A stretch of DNA of 64,000 nt. Source: Duganella sp. Root336D2 (GTDB taxonomy: Bacteria > Pseudomonadota > Gammaproteobacteria > Burkholderiales > Burkholderiaceae_D). The stretch lies in the NCBI RefSeq assembly GCF_001425005.1, contig NZ_LMDB01000004.1, forward strand, positions 184,721 through 248,720, read 5' to 3'. A program made the translations under genes and the position numbers. Numbering within the stretch: position 1 is the first letter of the stretch; every line of letters begins with the position of its first letter. This document shows, in pieces, positions 49,393-56,745 of the stretch. A model generated the notes under the pieces. The model was given only the letters and a program-made list of their open reading frames with translations, had not been told where the DNA came from and did not search any database.

Positions 49393-49680
49393 ATGAAAAA
49401 GACCATCGCTACCCTGATCGCCGGCCTGTTTGCTACCGCTGCCTTCGCTACCACTCCGGTTGCCCCAACCACTCCAGCGCCAGCAGCAGCTCCTGCGGCA
49501 GCCGTGGCAGCCACCAGCGCCAAGGCTGAAGCCAAGGTAGACGCGAAAGTCGAGAAGAAAATCGAACACAAAGGCACGCACAAGAAGGCTGAAAAGCCTG
49601 CTGAAACCAAAACCGAAGTGAAGGCGGGCGCCACCCCCGCAGCTGCGCCTGCGCCATCCGCCGCTCCAGCAGCCAAGTAA
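49393..49680 (+). CDS. Small secreted Ala/Lys/Pro-rich protein, array copy 2 (Asr-like)
   Basis: A 95-aa precursor with signal peptide MKKTIATLIAGLFATAAFA. The mature part is Ala/Pro-rich at both ends with a basic centre (VEKKIEHKGTHKKAEKPAETKTEVKA). Composition and the HKK/THKK motif recall the enterobacterial acid-shock protein Asr, a disordered periplasmic protein; this is resemblance in composition, not demonstrated homology. The leader AAAGGACACGCACC before the ATG is repeated before copies 3 and 4. Confidence 0.75.
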   Translation: MKKTIATLIAGLFATAAFATTPVAPTTPAPAAAPAAAVAATSAKAEAKVDAKVEKKIEHKGTHKKAEKPAETKTEVKAGATPAAAPAPSAAPAAK

Positions 49681-49727
49681 TCCTCGCCAAACCGAATTTA
49701 AGACTACTGATTAAAAGGACACATACC

Positions 49728-50048
49728 ATGAAAAAGACCATCGCTACCCTGATCGCCGGCCTGTTCGCTACCGCTGCATTCGCTACCACCCCTGTTGTTC
49801 CAGCCGCTCCGGCGCCGGCGGCAGCTCCTGCGGCCGAAGCCAAGGTAGAAGCAAAAGCAGAAGCCAAGACCGAAGCAAAAGTCGAGAAGAAATCCGTGCA
49901 CAAAGCAGCACACAAGAAGGCGGAAAAGCCTGTTGAAACCAAGTCTGAAGTGAAGGCGAGCCCGGCTGCGACCACGGCCGCGGCGCCTGCACCGGCTGCA
50001 GCTCCTGCTCCTGCTCCAGCTCCTGCCGCAACCCCGGCAGCCAAGTAA
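49728..50048 (+). CDS. Small secreted Ala/Lys/Pro-rich protein, array copy 3 (Asr-like)
   Basis: A 106-aa precursor, near-identical to copies 2 and 4 in the signal peptide. The basic centre is VEKKSVHKAAHKKAEKPVETKSEVKASP. The C-terminal Ala/Pro tail is longest here (APAPAAAPAPAPAPAATPAAK). The ribosome-binding leader AAAAGGACACATACC is shared. Only 47 bp separate it from the preceding copy, so the array is probably one transcript. Confidence 0.75.
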   Translation: MKKTIATLIAGLFATAAFATTPVVPAAPAPAAAPAAEAKVEAKAEAKTEAKVEKKSVHKAAHKKAEKPVETKSEVKASPAATTAAAPAPAAAPAPAPAPAATPAAK

Positions 50049-50095
50049 TCTTTGCCAATCGCGCAGCCCCAAACTCGACTTAAAGGACACACACC

Positions 50096-50386
50096 ATGAA
50101 AAAGACCATCGCTACCCTGATCGCCGGCCTGTTCGCTTCCGCTGCTTTCGCTACCACCCCGGTTGCTCCAGCTGCTCCGGCGCCGGCAGCAGCGCCAGCC
50201 GCTGAAGCCAAAGTAGAAGCCAAAGCAGAAACCAAGACCGAAGCAAAAGTGGCAAAGAAAACCACTCACAAGAGCACCCACAAGAAGGCCGAAAAGCCTG
50301 TTGAAACCAAGTCCGAAGTGAAGGCGAGCCCGGCCCCAGTCACGGCCGCGGCGCCTGCACCGGCAGCAGCTCCTGCAGCCAAGTAA
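50096..50386 (+). CDS. Small secreted Ala/Lys/Pro-rich protein, array copy 4 (Asr-like)
   Basis: A 96-aa precursor. The signal peptide again reads MKKTIATLIAGLFASAAFA and the basic centre is VAKKTTHKSTHKKAEKPVETKSEVKASP. It shares more with copy 3 than with copy 2, suggesting that the last duplication was between 3 and 4. The leader is AAAGGACACACACC. A strong terminator follows directly. Confidence 0.75.
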   Translation: MKKTIATLIAGLFASAAFATTPVAPAAPAPAAAPAAEAKVEAKAETKTEAKVAKKTTHKSTHKKAEKPVETKSEVKASPAPVTAAAPAPAAAPAAK

Positions 50387-50402
50387 TCCCGCCTCTCCCC
50401 AA

Positions 50403-50439
50403 AAAGGCCTCTTCGAGCACGAAGAGGCCTTTCTTCATT
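50403..50439 (+). terminator. Rho-independent terminator of the small-protein array
   Basis: A 13-bp perfect stem (AAAGGCCTCTTCG at 50403-50415; complement at 50420-50432) with loop AGCA is followed by a T-rich stretch (TTCTTCATTT). It ends the four-gene array. Confidence 0.85.
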
Positions 50440-50461
50440 TGCCCGTCACATTCGGAAAATA

Positions 50462-50487
50462 CATTGATGTACCGTCCAACATCAATG
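50462..50487. promoter_or_regulatory. Perfect palindrome CATTGATGT-N8-ACATCAATG before phoD-like gene
   Basis: Nine-bp arms with an 8-bp spacer end 10 bp before the phosphatase ATG; the final G is the first base of the GAGG ribosome-binding site (50487-50490). It is either a repressor operator or an mRNA hairpin that partly hides the ribosome-binding site. It has no resemblance to a Pho box. Confidence 0.6.
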
Positions 50488-50497
50488 AGGTTTCAAT

Positions 50498-52108
50498 ATG
50501 ACGAATCCCGGCTATACCCGCCGACGCTTCCTCACCCACAGCGGGGCATTCACAGTAGGCAGCGCAGCGTTCGGCCTGGCAGGTTGCGGCTCCGGCAGCT
50601 CCACGGCAGCGCCGAACATCATTGCTTCCGAATCCGAACGTCCCAAGCTGCCGTATGGATTCCAGATCGGCGACATCGCTGATGGCCGCGCCATGGTATG
50701 GGCACGTTCCGACCGCCCGGCCCGCATGCGCGTGGAGTTCGATACCACTGAAAGCTTCCTTAATCCACGCCAGGTGATCGGCCCGACTGCCACCGAGGCA
50801 AGCGATTTCACCAGCCGTATTGAGTTGACCGGACTGCCTTCCGGCGAGAAGATATTCCTGCGCGTCTCCTACGACAGCGCCACCGACCTGAAAATCGGCA
50901 GCGAACTCGCGACAGGCAGTTTCCGCACCCTCCCATCGCCGGACGGCAAACGCCCGGTGCGTTTCGTGTGGAGCGGCGATACCGCAGGCCAGGGTTGGGG
51001 CATCAATCCCGAATTTGGCGGCATGAAGATCTACGAAGCCATGCGCAAGCGCCAGCCGGACTTCTTTGTCCACAGCGGCGACAATATTTATGCCGATGGG
51101 CCGATCAGCGCCGAAACCAAAGCGGAAAATGGCCGCATCTGGAAGAACATCGTTACCCCGGAAGTGTCGAAAGTCGCCGAAACGCTCAATGAATTCCGCG
51201 GCCGCTACCGATACAACCTGATGGACGAGAATGTCCGCCGTTTCAACGCCGAAGTAGCGCAGATATGGCAGTGGGACGACCACGAAGTCACCAACAACTG
51301 GTCGGCGTCGAAGGACCTGGGAGGCGACACCCGTTACACCGAGAAAAATATCCAGACGCTGATCGCGCGCGGCAGACAAGCCTTCCTGGAATACGCCCCG
51401 ATGCGCTGGGGCGACCAGCCTGAATCGCAGCGCGTCTACCGGCGGATTCCCTACGGCCCCTTGCTTGACGTGTTCGTCCTCGACATGCGCTCGTATCGCG
51501 GCCCGAACAGCACCAACCTGCAAGCCGTCGAGAGCGACGCAAGCGCCTTCCTTGGCCCGGCACAAGTCAAATGGCTCAAGGACTCGCTCGCGCAATCAAC
51601 CGCAACGTGGAAAGTGATTGCCGCCGACATGCCGATCGGCCTGCAGGTGCCCGACGGCAAGGACGCCGGCGGCACCGCACGCTGGGAAGCAATCGCCAAC
51701 GGCAATGATGGCGTGCCTTTGGGCCGCGAAATCGAAATGGCCGGCCTGCTGCGCGACATCAAGCCGATCAAGAACGTGGTGTGGATAACTGCCGACGTGC
51801 ACTACTGCGCCGCCCATTACTACGATCCGGCGCAGGCCCAGTTCACCGACTTTTCGCCATTCTGGGAGTTCGTTGCAGGCCCGCTGAACGCAGGTACTTT
51901 CGGCCCCAACGCCCTGGACGCCACGTTCGGGCCACAGGTCAAATTCCAGAAAGCCCCACCCGCCGGACAGTCCAACCTTTCACCATTCGCCGGTTTCCAG
52001 TTCTTCGGTGAAGTGAACGTCGACCCATTGACGAAAGCGTTCACCATCGACCTCAGGGACCTGGACGGCGCTTCGGTCTACTCCAACACCTTGCCGCCGG
52101 CGGCCTGA
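50498..52108 (+). CDS. phoD: Tat-exported alkaline phosphatase D-like lipoprotein
   Basis: A 536-aa precursor. The Tat motif RRRFLT at residues 8-13 is followed by a hydrophobic stretch and lipobox LAGC. The mature enzyme has the PhoD pattern: PFQ-type N-terminal fibronectin-like domain (about 45-150), then WSGDTAGQGWG, FVHSGDNIYADGP, WDDHEVTNNW, YRRIPYGPLLDVFVLDMRSYRG, KVIAADMPIG and WITADVHYCAAHYYDP. These supply the Asp, His and Asn metal ligands for Ca2+/Fe3+. It hydrolyses phosphodiesters and monoesters in the periplasm. It converges with the FAD oxidoreductase gene. Confidence 0.9.
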   Translation: MTNPGYTRRRFLTHSGAFTVGSAAFGLAGCGSGSSTAAPNIIASESERPKLPYGFQIGDIADGRAMVWARSDRPARMRVEFDTTESFLNPRQVIGPTATEASDFTSRIELTGLPSGEKIFLRVSYDSATDLKIGSELATGSFRTLPSPDGKRPVRFVWSGDTAGQGWGINPEFGGMKIYEAMRKRQPDFFVHSGDNIYADGPISAETKAENGRIWKNIVTPEVSKVAETLNEFRGRYRYNLMDENVRRFNAEVAQIWQWDDHEVTNNWSASKDLGGDTRYTEKNIQTLIARGRQAFLEYAPMRWGDQPESQRVYRRIPYGPLLDVFVLDMRSYRGPNSTNLQAVESDASAFLGPAQVKWLKDSLAQSTATWKVIAADMPIGLQVPDGKDAGGTARWEAIANGNDGVPLGREIEMAGLLRDIKPIKNVVWITADVHYCAAHYYDPAQAQFTDFSPFWEFVAGPLNAGTFGPNALDATFGPQVKFQKAPPAGQSNLSPFAGFQFFGEVNVDPLTKAFTIDLRDLDGASVYSNTLPPAA

Positions 52109-52116
52109 CCCGGCAG

Positions 52117-53715
52117 CTAACCGCGCAGTGCCCGCTGCGCTGCGCGGTATCCCCACCAGGACGCTTCCTCGAACACCGAGAAGCCACTCAGGTCCGAGTG
52201 CGCAAACAGCACCGGACCGTCCATCTCGCGTAACGCCTTCAGACCCGCATCACCGCGGAATCCAGGCACCGGCACTGCCATCGCATGGCCGCGCAAGGTA
52301 ATGTCCACACGCTCGACGCAGCGCTCGAATTGCGCGCCGTAGGCTGCTTTCAGGTCAACGCTCGCCAGCGCCAGCAATTCGTCGCCGCTGGCAGCCGTCA
52401 TCCACTTGCGTGCCTCGCGCGGATCGCGGTCGGCCAGCGCCACGTAGCTGGTGAAGACGGTTTTCTCAGGCGGCGCCACGCGAATATCCTGGTGGGTCGA
52501 CACCACGTAACCCAGGCCCTTCGTGCCATGCACCACGTTATCCCAGGACAACGGCACCTCCGGCAACTCCCGTGGAAAACGCTTCATCAGGAAATTTGCC
52601 ACCATCCAGGGTGCGTGGATCTGCTTGTGGACATCCGGCATGTTTTCCACAACCCTCGCCGCAACATGCAGCGGCATGGCCGAAATAACGCGCCGCGCAC
52701 GAATCGTGAACGTGCGTGCCACGCCGCGTTCCAGCGCAAAGCAAAGCACCTCCACGCCAGCGGCGCCGTCCGTGTGCACTCGCACCGCGCTGCCCGCAAG
52801 CCGCTTTGGCCGCGCCAGCCGCTCCATCCCGCTTGCCAGCGCCTGCAGTCCCTCCGGCCAGGTCAGCCAGGAACCCGGCTCCGCGTTCTCCGCTTCGCCG
52901 CCGCGCCCGCAGAAATAATGCAACCCCGCCCAAGCAGATACCGCATCGACTCCCGCGCCGTAATCGTCGCGGCAGCAGTAATCCATGTACCAAAGCAGGG
53001 AGGGTGCCCGATAGCCGTGCTGCGCCAGCCACGTGCCAAAGCTCATGCCATCAAGCTGCATCGATTCCGCATCGGTCGACGAATGCTCGCTGGGGAAGGT
53101 AAATCGGCGCCGCCCATCCGCCCCGACCGCGCCGCGCAACACCTCCACCTGCGCAAAGAAGCGCTTGTGCTCGGCCAGGTCGGCATCCGGCACGCCTTCA
53201 TGCGGCAAGACGCCTTCCTGCCAGACGCCGTTGAACAGCAGCCGATCTTCCGGTGCATGCAGCACGAAGCGCTCATCGTAGTAGGGCTTGCGCGACGTGG
53301 CCCCACGCTGGATCACCCCCAGGTCCGCCAGCAATTCGCGCACGTGGGCGCATTCCTCGGTCGGCAGCGGCAGGTAATGCGCACCCGTTGGATAAACCAG
53401 CGAACCAAAATGCCCGCCGGCCGCATTGCCATACGGTTCCGGCCCATCGAGCATCAGGAAGTCATCATGCCCCTGCTTGCGCAACTGCCAGGCCGCTGTC
53501 AGTGCGGCGATACCGGTACCGAGGATCAGCACGTCCGTCGACAGCGCCTGCGAAGGCGCAGGCAAAGGCTTGCGGTCGCGCAGGAAGTGGCCCTCCTCCC
53601 GCCCCGGGGCATTCACTGCCGGCGTTATCTCCTGCCAGCGCAGGTAGCCCGCCACGCTGGCCGCCGCGGTAGCGCCGCTGGCCGCGGCCCAGGCCAGGAA
53701 AGAACGGCGCAGCAT
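52117..53715 (-). CDS. Tat-exported FAD-dependent amine-oxidase-type oxidoreductase
   Basis: A 532-aa precursor. The Tat motif RRSFLAW and hydrophobic run (AASGATAAASVAGYL) are at the N-terminus. The dinucleotide-binding motif VLILGTGIAALTAAWQLRKQGHDDFLMLDG lies at about 64-95. RRVISAMPLHVAARVV and the C-terminal GPVLFAHSDLSGFSVFEEASWWGYRAAQRAL form the second FAD contact, as in flavin amine oxidases. Its ATG overlaps the spermidine-synthase stop by one base, so the substrate may be a polyamine or its conjugate. This is inference from context. Confidence 0.85.
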   Translation of the reverse strand: MLRRSFLAWAAASGATAAASVAGYLRWQEITPAVNAPGREEGHFLRDRKPLPAPSQALSTDVLILGTGIAALTAAWQLRKQGHDDFLMLDGPEPYGNAAGGHFGSLVYPTGAHYLPLPTEECAHVRELLADLGVIQRGATSRKPYYDERFVLHAPEDRLLFNGVWQEGVLPHEGVPDADLAEHKRFFAQVEVLRGAVGADGRRRFTFPSEHSSTDAESMQLDGMSFGTWLAQHGYRAPSLLWYMDYCCRDDYGAGVDAVSAWAGLHYFCGRGGEAENAEPGSWLTWPEGLQALASGMERLARPKRLAGSAVRVHTDGAAGVEVLCFALERGVARTFTIRARRVISAMPLHVAARVVENMPDVHKQIHAPWMVANFLMKRFPRELPEVPLSWDNVVHGTKGLGYVVSTHQDIRVAPPEKTVFTSYVALADRDPREARKWMTAASGDELLALASVDLKAAYGAQFERCVERVDITLRGHAMAVPVPGFRGDAGLKALREMDGPVLFAHSDLSGFSVFEEASWWGYRAAQRALRG

Positions 53716-55226
53716 CAGCGAATCACCCTGCGCCAGTCCTGTTCGAATTCATGCACCAGCGATTGGGTGTTGAGCCGGTTCGGCGCCATCGGCAGCGGTT
53801 TCATATCCGGCGGGAAGGCAAACATGGCGCGCGTGGTTTCCGCGTTCAGGAAGCGCATCGGAAGGCTGTACGACTCGGGCGGCCGGTATTCAAGCTGCGG
53901 CGAGGCCATGATGAAGCCCCATTCGCCAAACGATGGCACATACAGGTGATACGGCCAGGTGCGCATGCCCACGTCACGCAGCGTTGCATCGACCGTCCAG
54001 TAAGCATGCGGTGCAAAGAACGGCGATGTCGCCTGCACTACAACCAGCCCGTTAGCCGCGATATGCTTTTTCAGCACACCATAGAACGGCACCGAATACA
54101 GCTTGCCCAGCGCAAAACTGGAAGGATCGGGGAAGTCGACGATCGCCGCATCGAACATATCCTGGTTCTGCTGCAGCCAGATCGCCGCGTCGGCATTCAC
54201 CACGGTGACGCGCTTGTCGCGGAAAGAGCCCTTGTTCAGCGCCACCAGCTCGTCGCGGCTGGTAAACGCTGCAGTCATCGCAGGGTCCAGGTCCACCAGC
54301 GTCACGTGTTCCACCTGTGGATAACGCAAAACTTCACGCAGCGCCAGGCCGTCGCCGCCGCCCAGGATCAGCACCCGCCTGGCCCACGGCAGCGCGCCCA
54401 TCACCGGATGCACCAGCGCCTCATGGTAACGGTACTCATCGCGCGACGAAAACTGCAGGTTGCCGTTGATGTACAACCGCAGGTCGTCCTTCCATTTGGT
54501 GATGACCAGGCGCTGGTACGGCGTGCTGGTCGAATACACGATCTCATCGCCGAACAAGCCATGCTCGCCCCAGCCGGTCAGCCGGTCCGCGCCGCTGAAG
54601 CCGACCACCAGCGCCAGCATCACCGCGCTGGCGCGCAGCAAACGGCCTGTCACGTTCGCAAGCTCTGTGCGAAAAACGTAAATTGTCCACAGCGCGACCG
54701 CGATATTCAGCATCCCGAACAGGAAACCGGTGCGCACCAGTCCAAGTTGCGGCGCCAGCACCAGCGGGAACAGCAGCGACACGGCCAGCGCGCCAAGGTA
54801 GTCGAAGGTCAGCACCCGGCTGACCAGCTCACTGAATTCCGTCTGGCGCGAGTTCAAGGCCCGCATCACCAGCGGAATCTCCATGCCCACCATGGCCCCT
54901 ACCAGGAATACCATCGTGTACAGCAACGTGCGGAACGGCGCGGAAGCCAATGCAAAAGTCATGAACAGCACCGCAGCCGACAGGCCGCCGACCAGGCCAA
55001 CCGCCAATTCGATGTCGACGAAGCGCGCCAACACGTCTTCGTCCTTCACATATTTGGAAAAATGGGCCCCGACGCCCATCGCAAACAGGTAGCAGCCGAT
55101 AATGGTGGAGAATTGCAGCACCGAGTCGCCCAGCAGGTAGCTGGAAAGAGCACCGGCGATTAATTCGTAGGCAAGTCCGCAGGAAGCGACGACGAAGACT
55201 GAAACAATGAGAATCTTTTTGGTCAT
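53715..55226 (-). CDS. Membrane-anchored spermidine synthase-like aminopropyltransferase
   Basis: A 503-aa protein with about seven N-terminal membrane helices (about 1-215) and a C-terminal spermidine-synthase Rossmann domain (about 225-450). The latter has LRLYINGNLQFSSRDEYRYHEALVHP, VLILGGGDGLALREVLRYPQVEHVTLVDLDPAM and the catalytic-type Asp in AAIVDFPDPSSFALGKLYS. The usual soluble SpeE is about 285 aa, so the fusion places aminopropyl transfer at the membrane. It is divergent from the DUF350 operon that ends in speD, which makes decarboxylated AdoMet, its expected donor. Confidence 0.9.
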   Translation of the reverse strand: MTKKILIVSVFVVASCGLAYELIAGALSSYLLGDSVLQFSTIIGCYLFAMGVGAHFSKYVKDEDVLARFVDIELAVGLVGGLSAAVLFMTFALASAPFRTLLYTMVFLVGAMVGMEIPLVMRALNSRQTEFSELVSRVLTFDYLGALAVSLLFPLVLAPQLGLVRTGFLFGMLNIAVALWTIYVFRTELANVTGRLLRASAVMLALVVGFSGADRLTGWGEHGLFGDEIVYSTSTPYQRLVITKWKDDLRLYINGNLQFSSRDEYRYHEALVHPVMGALPWARRVLILGGGDGLALREVLRYPQVEHVTLVDLDPAMTAAFTSRDELVALNKGSFRDKRVTVVNADAAIWLQQNQDMFDAAIVDFPDPSSFALGKLYSVPFYGVLKKHIAANGLVVVQATSPFFAPHAYWTVDATLRDVGMRTWPYHLYVPSFGEWGFIMASPQLEYRPPESYSLPMRFLNAETTRAMFAFPPDMKPLPMAPNRLNTQSLVHEFEQDWRRVIR

Positions 55227-55290
55227 TTGAGTGCTTTTGTTCTAATATGTTTCTTTTGCTACAAGCTTGTCACTTTAACCGGGGATCGAC
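55227..55290. promoter_or_regulatory. Divergent AT-rich promoter region of the polyamine cluster
   Basis: The 64-bp gap between the spermidine-synthase start (minus) and the DUF350 start (plus) is markedly AT-rich (TTTTGTTCTAATATG, TTCTTTTGCTAC) against the window's high GC. It must hold promoters for both arms. Exact -35/-10 pairs cannot be fixed by eye. Confidence 0.5.
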
Positions 55291-55677
55291 GTGAACGCCA
55301 TCCTAAATTATCTGGTCCACTTGGCACTGGCCGCGCTGTTGTTGGTAGTCTTCTTCAAAGCCTATACCTGGCTGACGCCCTATGACGAAGTAAAACTGAT
55401 CCGGCAGGGCAACCACGCCGCAGCCCTGTCGCTGGGCGGGGCCATGCTGGGCTTTTCGATGACCATCGCATCGAGCATCCTGCATACCAATAACTGGCAG
55501 CAGTTCCTGGCCTGGGCCGTCGGCGCGATGGTCGTGCAAGCGCTCGGCTATGCTGTTACGACGCACTGCCTGAAAATGGCGCAAGACCAGATTGAAGCCG
55601 ACAACAGCGCCTTTGGCGGCCTGCTCGGCACTATTTCGCTTTCCATCGGCGGCATCAATGCCGCCTGCATTTCCTAA
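55291..55677 (+). CDS. DUF350 (YjfL-like) membrane protein
   Basis: A 128-aa protein with four hydrophobic helices (about 5-22, 46-63, 70-90, 107-126). GNHAAALSLGGAMLGFSMTIASSI is the DUF350 repeat core, and the second half partly mirrors it (EADNSAFGGLLGTISLSIGGINAACIS). DUF350/YjfL proteins recur beside SpeD, spermidine synthase and GspS-like amidoligases, but their function is not known. Start is GTG at 55291. It heads the plus-strand arm. Confidence 0.88.
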   Translation: MNAILNYLVHLALAALLLVVFFKAYTWLTPYDEVKLIRQGNHAAALSLGGAMLGFSMTIASSILHTNNWQQFLAWAVGAMVVQALGYAVTTHCLKMAQDQIEADNSAFGGLLGTISLSIGGINAACIS

Positions 55678-55688
55678 GAGGTCACATC

Positions 55689-56735
55689 ATGGGTATCGGC
55701 AGCTTTATCAAGAAGCAGTTTATCGACGTACTGCAGTGGAATGAAGAAACGGAAGGCGTACTGTCCTGGCGCTACCCGATGCAGGACTTCGAAATCCAGA
55801 ACGGCGGCGTGCTGATCGTGCGCGAGTCGCAGGTCGCAGTATTCGTCAACGAAGGCCAGATCGCCGACGTGTTCGGACCTGGTACCCACAAGCTCACCAC
55901 GCAAAACCTGCCGCTGCTGACCAACCTGAAAAACTGGGACAAGCTGTTCGACTCGCCGTTCAAGTCGGATGTCTATTTCTTCAGCACCCGCGTGCAGACC
56001 GGCCGCAAGTGGGGCACCCCGCAGCCGATCACGATCCGCGACAAGGATTTCGACATGATCCGCGTGCGTGCCTTCGGCATGTACTCCTACCGCGTAACCG
56101 ATCCGCGCAAGTTCTTCACCGAATTGAGCGGCACCCGCAGCACTTACACCCGCGACGACGTGGAAGACCAGCTGCGCGGCATCCTGCTGGCCTCCATGGC
56201 CAACTCGCTGGGTGCTTCGCAGATCGCATTCCTCGACATGGCGGCCAACCAGGCCCTGATGGCGCAGGAAGTCAAAGGCGGCCTGGCCGACGCATTCGCG
56301 CGCTACGGCATCGGCCTGGATGAATTCAATGTCGCCAGCGTCAGCCTGCCGGAAGAACTGCAAGCCGCGCTGGACGAGCGTATCTCCGCCGGCATGAAGG
56401 GCGGCATGAGCGATGCCAAGATGGCCGGCTACACCAAATACCAGGTGGCGCAATCGATCCCTCTGGCTGCCGGCAACGAAGGCGGCCTAGCGGGCATCGG
56501 CGCCGGCCTTGGTGCCGGCCTGACCGTCGGCCAGGTGATGGGCCAGGCCATGGGCCAGGCGCTGAACCCGGGCGCGGCACCAGCTCCTGCTCCAGAAGCA
56601 GCTCCGGCCGCGCCGGCGCAGGAATCGATCGAAGACCGCCTCGGCAAGCTGAAAGCCCTGCTGGACAAGGGCCTGATCTCGGCAGCCGATTACGACGCCA
56701 CCAAGGCTGAATTGCTCAAGAAACTGATCGGATAA
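55689..56735 (+). CDS. SPFH-domain protein with C-terminal SHOCT domain
   Basis: A 348-aa protein. The SPFH/band-7 (virion-core-protein-like, YdjI group) region spans about residues 25-240: GVLSWRYPMQDFEIQNGGVLIVRESQVAVFVNEGQIADVFGPGTHKLTTQNLPLLTNLKNW, then FGMYSYRVTDPRKFFTELSGTRSTYTRDDVEDQLRGILL. A Gly/Ala/Pro-rich linker leads to a SHOCT domain (SIEDRLGKLKALLDKGLISAADYDATKAELL). There is no transmembrane helix. It is probably a scaffold on the inner membrane that recruits the neighbouring proteins. Confidence 0.88.
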   Translation: MGIGSFIKKQFIDVLQWNEETEGVLSWRYPMQDFEIQNGGVLIVRESQVAVFVNEGQIADVFGPGTHKLTTQNLPLLTNLKNWDKLFDSPFKSDVYFFSTRVQTGRKWGTPQPITIRDKDFDMIRVRAFGMYSYRVTDPRKFFTELSGTRSTYTRDDVEDQLRGILLASMANSLGASQIAFLDMAANQALMAQEVKGGLADAFARYGIGLDEFNVASVSLPEELQAALDERISAGMKGGMSDAKMAGYTKYQVAQSIPLAAGNEGGLAGIGAGLGAGLTVGQVMGQAMGQALNPGAAPAPAPEAAPAAPAQESIEDRLGKLKALLDKGLISAADYDATKAELLKKLIG

Positions 56736-56745
56736 GCCAGGCCGC

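Noticed and set aside
49448..50281. Gly/Ala-rich antisense frames across the small-protein array
   Set aside because: They reflect the repeated composition of the plus-strand genes, whose signal peptides and ribosome-binding sites are clear.
49156..50386. Tandem repeats considered as a CRISPR or VNTR array
   Set aside because: The repeat unit is a whole gene with leader and signal peptide. There are no 25-40 bp repeats with regular spacers.
52285..53949. A 554-aa plus-strand frame across the FAD oxidoreductase
   Set aside because: It is antisense to the Tat-exported flavoprotein. Its composition is Arg/His/Gln-rich, as in other shadows.
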